In this document: in pieces, positions 27,632 through 37,201 of the stretch
How the letters are laid out: every line of letters begins with the position of its first letter
Numbering within the stretch: the first letter of the stretch is position 1
NCBI GenBank assembly: GCA_042093735.1
Contig: JBELEM010000010.1
Location: 1 to 64,000, forward strand
Direction of reading: 5' to 3'
Length of the DNA stretch: 64,000 nt
Origin: Hellea sp042093735
GTDB taxonomy: Bacteria; Pseudomonadota; Alphaproteobacteria; Caulobacterales; Maricaulaceae
Notes under the pieces: generated by a model
Seen by the model: only the letters and a program-made list of their open reading frames with translations
The model's database searches: none
What the model was told of the DNA's origin: nothing
Program-made: the position numbers and the translations under genes

Positions 27632-28861
27632 ATGATGAAAAAAATATTATATACACTAATGGCCATGGCACTGGTGCTAGCAACAAATAGTTATGGGCAA
27701 GCAGGGCATGGTATAGCAGCAGTTGTCAATAATGATATCGTTACTACACATGATCTACGACAACGAACGCTATTCATGATAGCCACTACAGGTGTAAAAC
27801 GCGATGAAGAAAGTATTTCACGGGCTCAACAACAAGCACTTAAAAATTTAGTTGATGAACACATACAACTTCAGGAATCTGATAAATATGACCAATCTAT
27901 TTCAGACGAGGAAATCAATCAATCAGTTGCCCGATTGATAGGGCGTAACGGTATTGATCCAAACGAAATTGTAAATCGCTTAGCACAAGTCGGTGTTTCA
28001 ATTGAAACTCTGAGGGACCAAGTTAGGTCTGAAATAGCATGGCAACGCATTATAAACGGTCTTTATGGCTCGCGTGTACGAATTTCAGATGCACAAATTA
28101 ACGAGACACTAAAAAGATTAACAGCTAATGCGTCAAAACCGAATTACAGAGTTGCAGAAATATTTATAGAGTCAACACCAGAGATCGGAGGAATGCCAGG
28201 TGCAATGCAAGGAGCCGAGGCAATGATAGAGCAAATAAATGATGGAGCTCCCTTCCCTTTACTGGCCCAACAGTTTTCCAGTTCTCCAACCTCAGCTAAC
28301 GGAGGGGATATAGGATGGGTAGCAGAAGGGGAATTGAGACCAGAAATTGACAATGCAATAAAAACTTTAGAGGAGGGAAGCATTTCTACTCCTATCAAAG
28401 TTCCAGGCGGCGTATATGTTATTGCTCTTTTAGGAAAAAAAATATCTGAAGCAGACACCCTCTACAAACTCAAGCAAGTTAGGATTAACAATGAAGATAT
28501 AAATACCTCAAAAACAAAATTAATAGAACTGAGTAAAGACCTGAAATCATGCGATACTTTAAAAGGTGACTTAAAAAATAGAAAAGAAATAAAGCATGCT
28601 GATATGGGAGAGTTAAAAGCTAGTGAACTTACTGATGAAATACTAGCAGTCATTGCAGATACAGAAATAAACACTCTAGGAGCACCAATTGAACTTCCCA
28701 CAGGGGCTGTGTCAATTATGGTCTGTTCAAAAGAAATTACAGGATCAGATATCCCAACACGAGAAGCTATTGAGGATAGACTAATGGATCAACAGCTTGC
28801 TCAAGCGTCAAAGAGGCACCTTAGGGACCTTCGAAGGCAAGCAACAATTGTTGTTCGCTGA
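27632..28861 (+). CDS. surA: Periplasmic chaperone/peptidyl-prolyl isomerase SurA
   Basis: Periplasmic chaperone for outer-membrane beta-barrels such as LptD. The 409-residue precursor has a signal peptide (to about residue 22, SYGQA), the SurA N-terminal chaperone domain starting IAAVVNNDIVTTHDL and one clear parvulin (PpiC) domain at about 165-265 (FPLLAQQFSSSPTSANGGDIGW). The C-terminal third is more divergent and may be a second, degenerate parvulin. It heads surA-pdxA-rsmA, a classical order. Confidence 0.93.
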   Translation: MMKKILYTLMAMALVLATNSYGQAGHGIAAVVNNDIVTTHDLRQRTLFMIATTGVKRDEESISRAQQQALKNLVDEHIQLQESDKYDQSISDEEINQSVARLIGRNGIDPNEIVNRLAQVGVSIETLRDQVRSEIAWQRIINGLYGSRVRISDAQINETLKRLTANASKPNYRVAEIFIESTPEIGGMPGAMQGAEAMIEQINDGAPFPLLAQQFSSSPTSANGGDIGWVAEGELRPEIDNAIKTLEEGSISTPIKVPGGVYVIALLGKKISEADTLYKLKQVRINNEDINTSKTKLIELSKDLKSCDTLKGDLKNRKEIKHADMGELKASELTDEILAVIADTEINTLGAPIELPTGAVSIMVCSKEITGSDIPTREAIEDRLMDQQLAQASKRHLRDLRRQATIVVR

Positions 28862-28864
28862 AAG

Positions 28865-29869
28865 GTGAATAAAAAATTACTATTATTAACAATGGGTGAT
28901 CCCTGTGGTATCGGTCCAGAGATTACCTATAAGGCTTGGGAAGCCCTAAATAGACAGAGAAAGTATTGCTTCGCGGTCATAGCTCAACCAGAAATCTTTG
29001 ATTGCTGTCACAATAAAATCAAATTAATAAATGACCCCTCTGAAGCCATTAATACCTTTCAAAATAGTCTACCCTTAATACCAATTGATGGACATGATCC
29101 TAAGAAGGGACAGCCAAACTGTATACACTCTCCAGCCATATTAGAATCAATTAAGCTTGCTGTTGATATATGTGCAAAGGGTAAAGCTGATGGCTTAGTA
29201 ACCAACCCAGTTTCTAAAGAAATACTATACAAATCAGGGTTTAATTTTCCTGGCCACACTGAGTACTTAGGAGAGATCACTAAGGGAATTCATATGATCA
29301 ACTCACGTGGCCCTGTTATGATGCTATCCGGTGGAGGCTTAAAAATAGCGCTCATAACTGTGCATGTTCCGTTAAGAAAAGCCGCACTATTGATTACAAA
29401 AAAAGAGATAATAAAAAAAGCCAAAGTTATAAATGAAGCACTAATAAGGGATTTTGGTATTAAAGACCCTCGTATCGCATTAGCTGGAATAAATCCCCAT
29501 GCCGGAGAGCGTGGACAGTTAGGGCAAGAAGAGATGAACATTATTAATCCAGCAGCAGAAATTCTAAGAAAAGAAGGAATTAATATCAGTGACGCGTTGC
29601 CTGCTGATACATTATTTCATGAAGAAGCTAGAAGCATGTATGATGCAGCGATAGCTATGTATCACGATCAAGGATTAATACCTGTAAAAACTTTGGACTT
29701 TTATGGAGGAGTAAATATAACACTTGGCCTACCTATAGTAAGAACCTCTCCTGATCATGGCACAGCTTTCAATATCGCTGGGGAAAATATAGCTCGTCCG
29801 GATAGCCTCATAGCAGCAATTAAAACTGCAAGGGAGATATCAAATAATAGGGCCATGCAAAATGCCTAA
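28865..29869 (+). CDS. pdxA: 4-hydroxythreonine-4-phosphate dehydrogenase
   Basis: NAD-dependent oxidation of 4-phosphohydroxy-L-threonine in DXP-dependent pyridoxal phosphate synthesis. The 334-residue protein shows GDPCGIGPEI near the N terminus and the metal-binding histidines in FPGHTEYL, AMYHDQGLIP and TSPDHGTAF. The start is GTG at 28865, three bases after the surA stop, because the family sequence begins immediately (KLLLLTMGDP). It overlaps rsmA by eight bases. Confidence 0.95.
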   Translation: MNKKLLLLTMGDPCGIGPEITYKAWEALNRQRKYCFAVIAQPEIFDCCHNKIKLINDPSEAINTFQNSLPLIPIDGHDPKKGQPNCIHSPAILESIKLAVDICAKGKADGLVTNPVSKEILYKSGFNFPGHTEYLGEITKGIHMINSRGPVMMLSGGGLKIALITVHVPLRKAALLITKKEIIKKAKVINEALIRDFGIKDPRIALAGINPHAGERGQLGQEEMNIINPAAEILRKEGINISDALPADTLFHEEARSMYDAAIAMYHDQGLIPVKTLDFYGGVNITLGLPIVRTSPDHGTAFNIAGENIARPDSLIAAIKTAREISNNRAMQNA

Positions 29870-30710
29870 AAGTTTACCCAGCTTAGAGGAAACTATAGAA
29901 ATATATAAATTAAGAGCAAATAAATCTCTTGGCCAACACTTTTTACTAGATACAAATATAACTGATAAAATTGCGAGACTGGCGCTCCCTATTGACCAGT
30001 GTACGACTATAGAAGTAGGCCCAGGGCCGGGCGGCTTAACAAGATCTCTTCTAAAAAATCACGCATCACTTACTGTAATTGAAATGGATGATCGTTTTAT
30101 CAGTCCATTAAATGAATTAGCTAAATCATATAACAATCTTACAGTAATACATGACAATGCATTGAGAGTAGACTTAGCAAAAATAGCAGAAAAAAATATA
30201 AAATTAGTCTCGAATCTACCCTATAATGTCGGAACTAAGTTATTGATAAATTGGCTGTCATCAGAACCTCTTTTTTGGAGCAAGGCGGTTCTTATGTTTC
30301 AGAAAGAAGTTGCACAAAGGATAACAGCTAACCCAAATGATAAAGCATACGGCCGGTTAGCAATACTTACGCAAAGTATCTGTACTGTACAAATAGCATT
30401 CGATGTTCCAGCAAGGGCATTTACCCCCCCACCTAAAGTTGATAGTGCGGTAGTGGTTTTTAACCCCTTACCCATAGAGAAAAGGTTTAAACACCTTAAA
30501 ATCTTAGGCGAAGTAACAATGGCAACTTTTAGTCAAAGAAGAAAAATGCTGAGAGGGTCTCTAAAAAGTATAACAAAGAAATATGGCACAACACCATTGA
30601 AATTATGTGAATTGACTGAAATTAATCCAGAATTTAGACCAGAAAACCTCTCGATAATAGATTTTCAAAATTTAGCTTTAAACCTAAAAGAAAAAACTAA
30701 CCACCTGTAA
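29862..30710 (+). CDS. rsmA: 16S rRNA adenine(1518/1519) dimethyltransferase
   Basis: RsmA/KsgA dimethylates two adjacent adenines in the 3' terminal helix of 16S rRNA during small-subunit maturation. The 282 residues carry the expected SAM motifs: LGQHFLLD, EVGPGPGGLT and the catalytic NLPYNVGT, then KVDSAVV in the C-terminal part. It is the last gene of surA-pdxA-rsmA. Its 3' end overlaps the convergent gmk by 14 bases. Confidence 0.96.
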   Translation: MPKSLPSLEETIEIYKLRANKSLGQHFLLDTNITDKIARLALPIDQCTTIEVGPGPGGLTRSLLKNHASLTVIEMDDRFISPLNELAKSYNNLTVIHDNALRVDLAKIAEKNIKLVSNLPYNVGTKLLINWLSSEPLFWSKAVLMFQKEVAQRITANPNDKAYGRLAILTQSICTVQIAFDVPARAFTPPPKVDSAVVVFNPLPIEKRFKHLKILGEVTMATFSQRRKMLRGSLKSITKKYGTTPLKLCELTEINPEFRPENLSIIDFQNLALNLKEKTNHL

Positions 30711-31350
30711 CAAGTTTTTTTACAAAACTACCCAACCATGGCTGACGAAGTCTTTTCATTCTTTCGGCATTTACGATAGTGTTTAGTTCTTCGATGGCCT
30801 CTGTAATATCTTCATTAATAATTATATAATCATACTCAGCCCAATGGCTGATTTCATTTTCTGATTTTGACATACGCCTTGCTATAACGTCATCACTATC
30901 CTGAGCCCTTGACCTCAGACGGTTCTCAAGTTCTTGCACATTGGGTGGCAAGATAAATATTTTAACCAAATCATTGGCTGCTGCTTGGGTAAGCTGCTGT
31001 GCTCCCTGCCAATCTATATCAAAAACAATATCAAAACCTCCGGCTAAAGCGTCTTCAACAGGTGCTCTTGGAGTACCATAAAAATTATCAAAAACTTTTG
31101 CATACTCTAGAAACTCATCATTATCTATCATTTCAGAAAATTTACTTTTAGAAAGGAAAATATAATCTTCGCCATCAACTTCGCCAGGCCTAGGTTGCCG
31201 TGTCGTAGCAGAAACAGACATCAATATATTCTTACTGGTGTTTAAAATTTGTTTAGTTAACGTAGTTTTGCCAGCACCAGATGGTGATGATAAGACAACC
31301 ATTATTCCTCTTCTATTTAATTTCATTTCCTGAATTGAAGACTTTACCAT
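30697..31350 (-). CDS. gmk: Guanylate kinase
   Basis: Phosphorylates GMP to GDP. The P-loop SSPSGAGKTTL lies near residues 21-31, the GMP-binding TTRQPRPGEVDGEDY follows, and the 217-residue length is normal. A dozen extra N-terminal residues precede the usual start (RRGIMVVLSSPSG), so the ATG at 31325-31327 is an alternative. In many alphaproteobacteria yicC lies between mltG and gmk; here only 87 AT-rich bases separate them and no yicC is present. Confidence 0.95.
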   Translation of the reverse strand: MVKSSIQEMKLNRRGIMVVLSSPSGAGKTTLTKQILNTSKNILMSVSATTRQPRPGEVDGEDYIFLSKSKFSEMIDNDEFLEYAKVFDNFYGTPRAPVEDALAGGFDIVFDIDWQGAQQLTQAAANDLVKIFILPPNVQELENRLRSRAQDSDDVIARRMSKSENEISHWAEYDYIIINEDITEAIEELNTIVNAERMKRLRQPWLGSFVKKLVTGG

Positions 31351-31437
31351 TTTATATCTACTAATATTTAATAACTAATTATCTGACCTTCGCTTTGTAC
31401 AGCTTCCTCGTCAACCCTGTATATTATTTAAATCACT

Positions 31438-32496
31438 TCAATGTAAGCGTTGAGTCAAATCACTCTTTTTTCGTTGAGACCTTTGAATAGTTCTTTCAAT
31501 CTTACGCCACTTATTAACATTAATAATATGCTCTTTATTTGTTTTTGCAAAAGCATGGCCCCCAGTACCGTCAGCTACAAAAAATAGGAAATTAGTTTTT
31601 GCTGGGTTCAAAACTGCGCGTATTGATGCCTCTCCTGGATTGCAAATTGGTGTCGGTGGTAAACCGTCTATTTGGTATGTATTCCAGGGTGTCTTTTTAT
31701 TTATTTCAGACCTATAAAGAGTACGTCTTTCACCTTTAGAATTATATAGAGGTTCACCTCGAGAGATCCCGTAAATAATGGTTGGGTCAGTTTGCAATCG
31801 CATATTCAGTCTTAATCGGTTTATAAAAACACCCGCAATTATATCTCTTTCACTATTATGTGCAGTTTCTTTTTCTACAATTGACGCAAGTATAATCGCT
31901 TCATCTATTGACTTGAACGGTAAGTTTTTTTGTCTTGTTGGCCACAAACTATTTATTAATTCGATTTGAGAATTTTGCATTTTCTCAAGTAATAATGTGG
32001 CCTTCATGCCTTTAGGAACCATAAATGTTTCTGGCAGTAAAGTACCCTCTCCAGGGATAGTCATCGAACTTATATCAAATAATTTATTTCTACTTATGAC
32101 TTTTACTATCTGGTTAGATGTAAGCCCTTCCGCTATTGTGAAAGGGTACAAAACCTCTCTACCATCAGAAAGCTGGTCATATATAGTTGCCATAGAAGAC
32201 GACTTAGTTAACAAGAACTCGCCTGCTTTAAATTTAGCTTCATTACCTCTCAGTTTAGTTACTAACGTAAATAACTTAGAGCTTTTGATTATATCCTCTT
32301 TTTCTAAATTTTGAGAAATTTTAGACAAACTACTTCCCTGATCCACTTTAAATAAAATCTCACTCTCAACCCCATTTGGATTAATTTCGTACTTATAATT
32401 AATATATGCATAGACACCTGTAAGAACCGCACAAATAATTGTAAAAAAAGCAGTAAAAGCTATTGTAACTAGGAGGAGTTTATTTTTTTTAGGCAT
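31438..32496 (-). CDS. mltG: Endolytic murein transglycosylase
   Basis: Inner-membrane lytic transglycosylase that cuts nascent glycan strands and sets their length. The 352-residue protein has one N-terminal membrane helix (about 9-31), a LysM-like subdomain and the YceG catalytic domain. The domain shows SIVEKETAHNSERDIIAGVF (catalytic Glu), MRLQTDPTIIYGI and DGLPPTPICNPG. It lies downstream of fabF, 39 bases away on the same strand. Confidence 0.94.
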   Translation of the reverse strand: MPKKNKLLLVTIAFTAFFTIICAVLTGVYAYINYKYEINPNGVESEILFKVDQGSSLSKISQNLEKEDIIKSSKLFTLVTKLRGNEAKFKAGEFLLTKSSSMATIYDQLSDGREVLYPFTIAEGLTSNQIVKVISRNKLFDISSMTIPGEGTLLPETFMVPKGMKATLLLEKMQNSQIELINSLWPTRQKNLPFKSIDEAIILASIVEKETAHNSERDIIAGVFINRLRLNMRLQTDPTIIYGISRGEPLYNSKGERRTLYRSEINKKTPWNTYQIDGLPPTPICNPGEASIRAVLNPAKTNFLFFVADGTGGHAFAKTNKEHIINVNKWRKIERTIQRSQRKKSDLTQRLH

Positions 32497-32535
32497 ATTC
32501 CAAAATGTACCTATCTATTAAACATATCAATAAAA

Positions 32536-33846
32536 TTACTTTTCAGTAACGGCGGAAAAAATAACGCTAGCATTCGTACCGCCGAAACCAAAACTGTTAG
32601 ACATAACGGCTTTTCCATTTATAGGTTTAGACTTAAGAGGCACTAGATCGAGACTTGTTTCAAATGATTGATTTTCTAAATTTAAAGTAGGGGGGGCAAT
32701 CTGATCTCTCAATGCCAGTATAGAAAAGATCGCTTCTATAGCTCCAGCTGCACCCAAAAGGTGGCCAGTACTTGATTTCGTAGATGACATTTTAATATTT
32801 TTTGCATGCTCCCCAAGTAATCTCTCTACAGACCTAACTTCAATTTCATCTCCCATTGGAGTAGATGTGCCGTGCGCATTTACATAGCAAATATCAGAAA
32901 CATCCAAATTAGAATTATCCAGTGCAGCTTTCATAGCGCGGTATCCACCATCGCCATCTGGGGAAGGACTAGTTATGTGGTGAGCATCCGCCGATAGACC
33001 GTAACCTGATACCTCAGCATAAATATTTGCTCCTCTATTTAGGGCATGCTCATACTCCTCCAGTACGAGAGCCCCTGCACCCTCACCCATCAGAAATCCA
33101 TCACGTTCTTTATCATATGGTCTTGAGGCTTTTTCAGGGGTATCATTAAATCCAGTAGTCATCGCACGACAAGCTACAAAACAAGCAATACCAAGCCGGT
33201 TTATTGCGGCCTCTGAACCACCAGCTACCATGACGTCTGCATCGCCATTAGCTATTAATCGGGACGCATCTCCAATAGCATGTGTTCCTGTGGCGCAGGC
33301 GGTAACAACAGAATGATTTGGACCTTTAAATCCGTTGCGAATAGAAATCTGACCTGAAGTTAAATTTATTAACATCCCAGGTATAACGAAAGGGCTTAGT
33401 CGTCGTGGGCCCCGTTCGTGCAAGGTAATGGAAGCGTCATAAGTTGTTTGCAGCCCTCCAATACCAGAGCCAAACATAACTCCAGTTCGTTCGAGGTCAC
33501 TAACTTGCGAGGCATCTGGTTTCCAACCCGCATCAATCAACGCCTCATCAGACGCTGCAATGGAATAAACAATAAAATCATCCATTCTTTTTGAGTCTCT
33601 AAAACTCATTACTTTTTCAGGGTCAAAGACTCCTTCCGTTTGCGGGTGCCCGCCTGCCCTGCCATCAACTCTTGGTATAACAGCTGCAATTTTGCAAGCT
33701 AAGTCACTCACATCGAAATGCTTGATAAGGGAAGCGCCAGACTTCCCTTTTAATATATTTTTCCATGCGGTCTCTAAGCCGCATCCCACTGGGGTTATTA
33801 AGCCCATACCTGTTACGACAACACGTCGGTTAGCTTTGGGAGTCAT
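32536..33846 (-). CDS. fabF: Beta-ketoacyl-ACP synthase II
   Basis: Elongating condensing enzyme of fatty-acid synthesis. The Cys-His-His triad is visible in VTACATGTHAIG, NAHGTSTP and STGHLLGAAG. At 436 residues it is slightly longer than the 410-420 norm; a short insertion (RVDGRAGGHPQTEGVF) near residues 55-70 accounts for part of this and is common in alphaproteobacteria. It lies 14 bases after acpP in the fab cluster. Confidence 0.95.
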   Translation of the reverse strand: MTPKANRRVVVTGMGLITPVGCGLETAWKNILKGKSGASLIKHFDVSDLACKIAAVIPRVDGRAGGHPQTEGVFDPEKVMSFRDSKRMDDFIVYSIAASDEALIDAGWKPDASQVSDLERTGVMFGSGIGGLQTTYDASITLHERGPRRLSPFVIPGMLINLTSGQISIRNGFKGPNHSVVTACATGTHAIGDASRLIANGDADVMVAGGSEAAINRLGIACFVACRAMTTGFNDTPEKASRPYDKERDGFLMGEGAGALVLEEYEHALNRGANIYAEVSGYGLSADAHHITSPSPDGDGGYRAMKAALDNSNLDVSDICYVNAHGTSTPMGDEIEVRSVERLLGEHAKNIKMSSTKSSTGHLLGAAGAIEAIFSILALRDQIAPPTLNLENQSFETSLDLVPLKSKPINGKAVMSNSFGFGGTNASVIFSAVTEK

Positions 33847-33860
33847 AGGAATATTATATT

Positions 33861-34097
33861 TTAACCAATTTTTTCGGATATAAATTTAACTGCATCACCA
33901 ACTGTTTGAATATGCTCAGCAGCATCATCAGGAATTTCAATATCAAACTCCTCTTCAAAAGCCATGACTAGCTCAACATTATCTAAACTATCTGCACCAA
34001 GATCATCGATAAAGTGAGCATTACCAACAACTTTCTCTTCTTCAACATCAAGATGTTCAACTACCATTTTAGTAACACGTGAAAGTACGTCTGACAT
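33861..34097 (-). CDS. acpP: Acyl carrier protein
   Basis: A 78-residue acidic carrier of growing acyl chains. Ser37 in DDLGADSLDNVELVM takes the 4'-phosphopantetheine arm. It has a good Shine-Dalgarno (AAGGA, about six bases before ATG). The 137-base spacer to fabG is the longest in the fab cluster and contains a perfect 14-base palindrome, so acpP probably has its own promoter in addition to read-through from fabD-fabG. Confidence 0.97.
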   Translation of the reverse strand: MSDVLSRVTKMVVEHLDVEEEKVVGNAHFIDDLGADSLDNVELVMAFEEEFDIEIPDDAAEHIQTVGDAVKFISEKIG

Positions 34098-34115
34098 AAT
34101 ATTTCCTTTTGTAAT

Positions 34116-34129
34116 GCTAGAATTCTAGC
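34116..34129. promoter_or_regulatory. 14-base perfect palindrome upstream of acpP
   Basis: GCTAGAATTCTAGC is a perfect dyad centred about 26 bases before the acpP start codon, just ahead of the Shine-Dalgarno. Its place in the leader of the most highly expressed fatty-acid gene suggests an operator. The binding protein is unknown; I do not match it to a known FadR or FabR site. Confidence 0.4.
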
Positions 34130-34234
34130 GAATTGTGTGCGTAATTAGAGTGAAATACTTTAAAAACAAGCTTTTTTTACAGAATATACTTAAAATTTCT
34201 ATAATATGTTAAAAGATTCTACAATAAAAACTCA

Positions 34235-34975
34235 TCAAATCATAGTCATACCGCCATTAACATGAAGTGTTTGCCCTGTAATATAACTTGTTTCATCAGA
34301 GGCCAAGAAAAGTGCTGCAGTAGCGATGTCAGAGCTAGTTCCCAAATCACCGACAGGTATCTTTGATAAAATTGCACTTTTTTGAGATTCATTCAATTCA
34401 TTAGTCATCGGGGAAGCTATAAAGCCAGGAGCAATACAGTTGACTGTAATACCCCGTGAAGCAACTTCCTGTGCTAGAGATTTAGAAAAACCAATCATTC
34501 CAGCTTTGGAAGCAGCATAATTAGTTTGACCTGGATTACCCGTTACACCAACAACTGAAGTAATGCCAATTATCCGCCCATTGCGTTTTTTCATCATAGC
34601 TCTCAAACATGCTTTGGATAAACGAAAATAAGATTCAAGATTTACCTTCTGAACCAAGTCCCAATCAGCCTGTTTCATTCGCATTAAAAGACCATCACGC
34701 GTTATACCAGCATTCGCAATCAATATATCAATAGGGCCGCCAAGGAGAGCGTTTGCCTCTTCAGGTAATTTATCAACCGCGTCACCATCTGATAAATTGC
34801 ACGCAATAGGATAAGATCTTTCACCTAATTCACTGGCGAGAGCCTCAAGTTTTTCAATCCTTGTACCGGACAAGGCAACCAAAGCTCCTCGCGAGTGAAA
34901 GAGTCTCGCAATTTCTCCTCCCAATCCGCCAGTAGCTCCAGTAACTAGAATTCGTTTTCCATCAAAATTAAACAT
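34235..34975 (-). CDS. fabG: 3-oxoacyl-ACP reductase
   Basis: NADPH-dependent short-chain dehydrogenase reducing 3-ketoacyl-ACP. The 246 residues show the Rossmann motif TGATGGLGGEIA, the NAG motif (ANAGITRDGLLM) and the catalytic Ser-Tyr-Lys in GITSVVGVTGNPGQTNYAASKAG-type context (Tyr and Lys in NYAASK). It overlaps the end of fabD by eight bases, indicating coupling. Confidence 0.95.
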   Translation of the reverse strand: MFNFDGKRILVTGATGGLGGEIARLFHSRGALVALSGTRIEKLEALASELGERSYPIACNLSDGDAVDKLPEEANALLGGPIDILIANAGITRDGLLMRMKQADWDLVQKVNLESYFRLSKACLRAMMKKRNGRIIGITSVVGVTGNPGQTNYAASKAGMIGFSKSLAQEVASRGITVNCIAPGFIASPMTNELNESQKSAILSKIPVGDLGTSSDIATAALFLASDETSYITGQTLHVNGGMTMI

Positions 34976-35921
34976 AATTATCCTTAAATTTCTTACTAAA
35001 AGATACTAAACTTTCTTCGGCATCTACAGAAATTCCATCAGTGCCTTTTATTATACGTCTCAACATTACTGATAATACCTTACCACACCCAGGCTCAATA
35101 AATTTCTCAATCCCATTTTCATACATGAATAAGACTGATTCCCTCCATCGAACACGACCGGTTACTTGTGATATTAAGTCATCTTTCAAAGTTTTAGGAT
35201 CAATTATCGCTTTTGCCCTAACATTATTTACAACCGGGATTATAGGCTTAAAGAATTCCACTTCCGAAAGAGCACGAGACATCTTGTCTGCAGCAGAAGA
35301 CATCAAGCTTGAATGAAATGGGGCTGAAACATTCAACATCATTGCTCTCTTCACACCAATAAGAGCTGCTTCAGAACAAGCTTTTTCAACAGCTTTAAGG
35401 TTTCCAGATATAACAATTTGACCTGATGCATTATCATTAGCAATTTGACACACACCTAGGTCCTGGGCTCTCGAAATTGCAGTTTCTGCATCGTCAATAC
35501 TTGCCCCTAAAAGTGCAGCCATGGCACCTAATCCAGGAGGTACAGCCGCCTGCATTGCATTTCCTCGCGTTCTTAATAATAAAGCAGTATCCTTTAAGGA
35601 AATTGATCCGGCTGCGCATAATGCAGTGTACTCACCTAAGGAATGTCCGGCTGCATACTTTGCATCAGAAACGCTAAAGCCACATTCAGCTTCAAGTGCT
35701 TTTATGGCAGCTATACCACAAGCCATTAATGCAGGTTGTGCGTTAGCTGTTAGTGTCAAATCTTTGATATCACCTTGCCACATCAATCTTGATAAATTTT
35801 GAGAAAGCGCATCATCCACCTCCTCAAATACTTCCTTGCTAGCTGGAAAAGCAGAAGCAAGACTATGTCCCATACCAATTTTTTGGCTTCCTTGACCAGG
35901 AAAAGTTAAAGCAAACGTCAT
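34968..35921 (-). CDS. fabD: Malonyl-CoA:ACP transacylase
   Basis: Loads malonate from CoA onto acyl carrier protein. The protein begins MTFALTFPGQGSQKIGMG, the family N terminus, so I take the ATG at 35919-35921; the frame stays open nine codons further upstream but those residues do not fit. A GAGG lies four bases before this start. The nucleophile is Ser in AGHSLGEYTAL, and SAPFHSSLM supplies the catalytic His. First gene of fabD-fabG-acpP-fabF-mltG. Confidence 0.94.
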   Translation of the reverse strand: MTFALTFPGQGSQKIGMGHSLASAFPASKEVFEEVDDALSQNLSRLMWQGDIKDLTLTANAQPALMACGIAAIKALEAECGFSVSDAKYAAGHSLGEYTALCAAGSISLKDTALLLRTRGNAMQAAVPPGLGAMAALLGASIDDAETAISRAQDLGVCQIANDNASGQIVISGNLKAVEKACSEAALIGVKRAMMLNVSAPFHSSLMSSAADKMSRALSEVEFFKPIIPVVNNVRAKAIIDPKTLKDDLISQVTGRVRWRESVLFMYENGIEKFIEPGCGKVLSVMLRRIIKGTDGISVDAEESLVSFSKKFKDNYV

Positions 35922-36001
35922 AAACCCTCTTAAACACAATTTGCTCACTTAACTAGAGCAATAAAATTCTATAAGACAATAAAGTTAATAATAAAGAATT
36001 A

Positions 36002-36637
36002 TTAAATATTATTCTTTTTTGAGCATGTATTAATAATAGCAGCACCTGCACAATAACCACCTATGTGAGCAGGCCATGCTATATTTATAACAAAAAAATT
36101 ATCAATTAAACCTATAATGCAATTCAAGCCAACCCAAACAAATCCGTACTCATACATCTTTTTTTTACCGCCAAGGACAAATGCACCCGTAGAAAATAAT
36201 GCAGCGGCCCCGGCCGAAGCCCCTATAGCACCAGTTGATAAACTAGCATTAACAAAACCCCACCATATCCACTGAAAAATACCTCCTAAAATTACTCCTG
36301 TTAGGAAGACTATCCAAAAAAATAATGATGCTTTTAAAGTATCCGACTCATAATTTAAATTTGACCTATACCCCTGGAAAATAGCTGTACCAAAAACCAT
36401 GATCATTACAGAATTTATCATCAAATGACCCCAATTGGCATGTAGGAAACCGTGAAAAAATAAACGAAAAGCATGCGATGTCACTCCAATATCAGATTGA
36501 TGCAAAGGTCTTAGAACACCATGATCTACCGGCACACTCGAAAACAAAGTCAAGAAATGTATTAATGTAAATAAACCCACCAAAAACAAAGGAGTTTTTT
36601 CAAAAAAGTTAAAGAAAGGCTCAGATTCTTTCATCAT
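36002..36637 (-). CDS. Rhomboid-family intramembrane serine protease
   Basis: A 211-residue polytopic protein with about six membrane helices. Rhomboid features are the loop FHGFLHANWGHLMIN (the His/Asn contributing to the oxyanion hole), the catalytic Ser141 in GAIGASAGAAA and His191 in WPAHIGGY. It cleaves substrates within the membrane; bacterial targets are mostly unknown. It forms a same-strand cluster with the gamma-carbonic anhydrase and DUF3126 genes upstream. Confidence 0.85.
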   Translation of the reverse strand: MMKESEPFFNFFEKTPLFLVGLFTLIHFLTLFSSVPVDHGVLRPLHQSDIGVTSHAFRLFFHGFLHANWGHLMINSVMIMVFGTAIFQGYRSNLNYESDTLKASLFFWIVFLTGVILGGIFQWIWWGFVNASLSTGAIGASAGAAALFSTGAFVLGGKKKMYEYGFVWVGLNCIIGLIDNFFVINIAWPAHIGGYCAGAAIINTCSKKNNI

Positions 36638-36677
36638 TTATCCAAATCATTTAAATTCGATTTAACTAATTTAAAAA

Positions 36678-37199
36678 TTATATTTTAATTAAATTCTGAT
36701 TGAAACGCTTAGCATTGGCCACATAAACTTCAGAGTTTATTCTAAGCATTTGAAAATGCTGCTCAGTAAGTGACTTAATAATCCTACCGGGAGACCCCAC
36801 AACCATAGACCCATCCGGAATTACTTTACCCTCAGTTATCAATGAATGCGCCCCAATGATACAATTTTTACCTATTTCAGCGCCATTAAGTATTGTAGCA
36901 CCAATGCCAATTAATGTATTCTCACCAATTTTACAGCCATGGAGCATAACTCGATGACCAACAATAACGCCATCTCCAATTGTAAGAGGAATTCCAGGAT
37001 CAGTGTGTAATACAGAATTATCTTGAATATTAGTTCTAGCTCCAATTTCAATCAGATCATTATCACCTCTGATCACAGCACCAAACCATACAGAGCTGTG
37101 ATCAGCCATTTTAACATTACCGATAATTTGTGCACTTGGTGCTACATAAGCATTATCAGCAATATCTGGTCTGACGCCGTCTAGTGAATATATAGACAA
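36678..37199 (-). CDS. Gamma-carbonic-anhydrase-family hexapeptide protein
   Basis: A 173-residue left-handed beta-helix protein of the YrdA/gamma-carbonic-anhydrase-like group. Hexapeptide repeats run throughout. Zinc-ligand histidines are visible in VIVGHRVMLHGCKIG and in the earlier TNIQDNSVLHTD. Activity as a true carbonic anhydrase is proven for only some members. It lies two bases after the DUF3126 gene, in the order cysE, DUF3126, gamma-CA, rhomboid. Confidence 0.88.
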   Translation of the reverse strand: MSIYSLDGVRPDIADNAYVAPSAQIIGNVKMADHSSVWFGAVIRGDNDLIEIGARTNIQDNSVLHTDPGIPLTIGDGVIVGHRVMLHGCKIGENTLIGIGATILNGAEIGKNCIIGAHSLITEGKVIPDGSMVVGSPGRIIKSLTEQHFQMLRINSEVYVANAKRFNQNLIKI

Positions 37200-37201
37200 A
37201 A

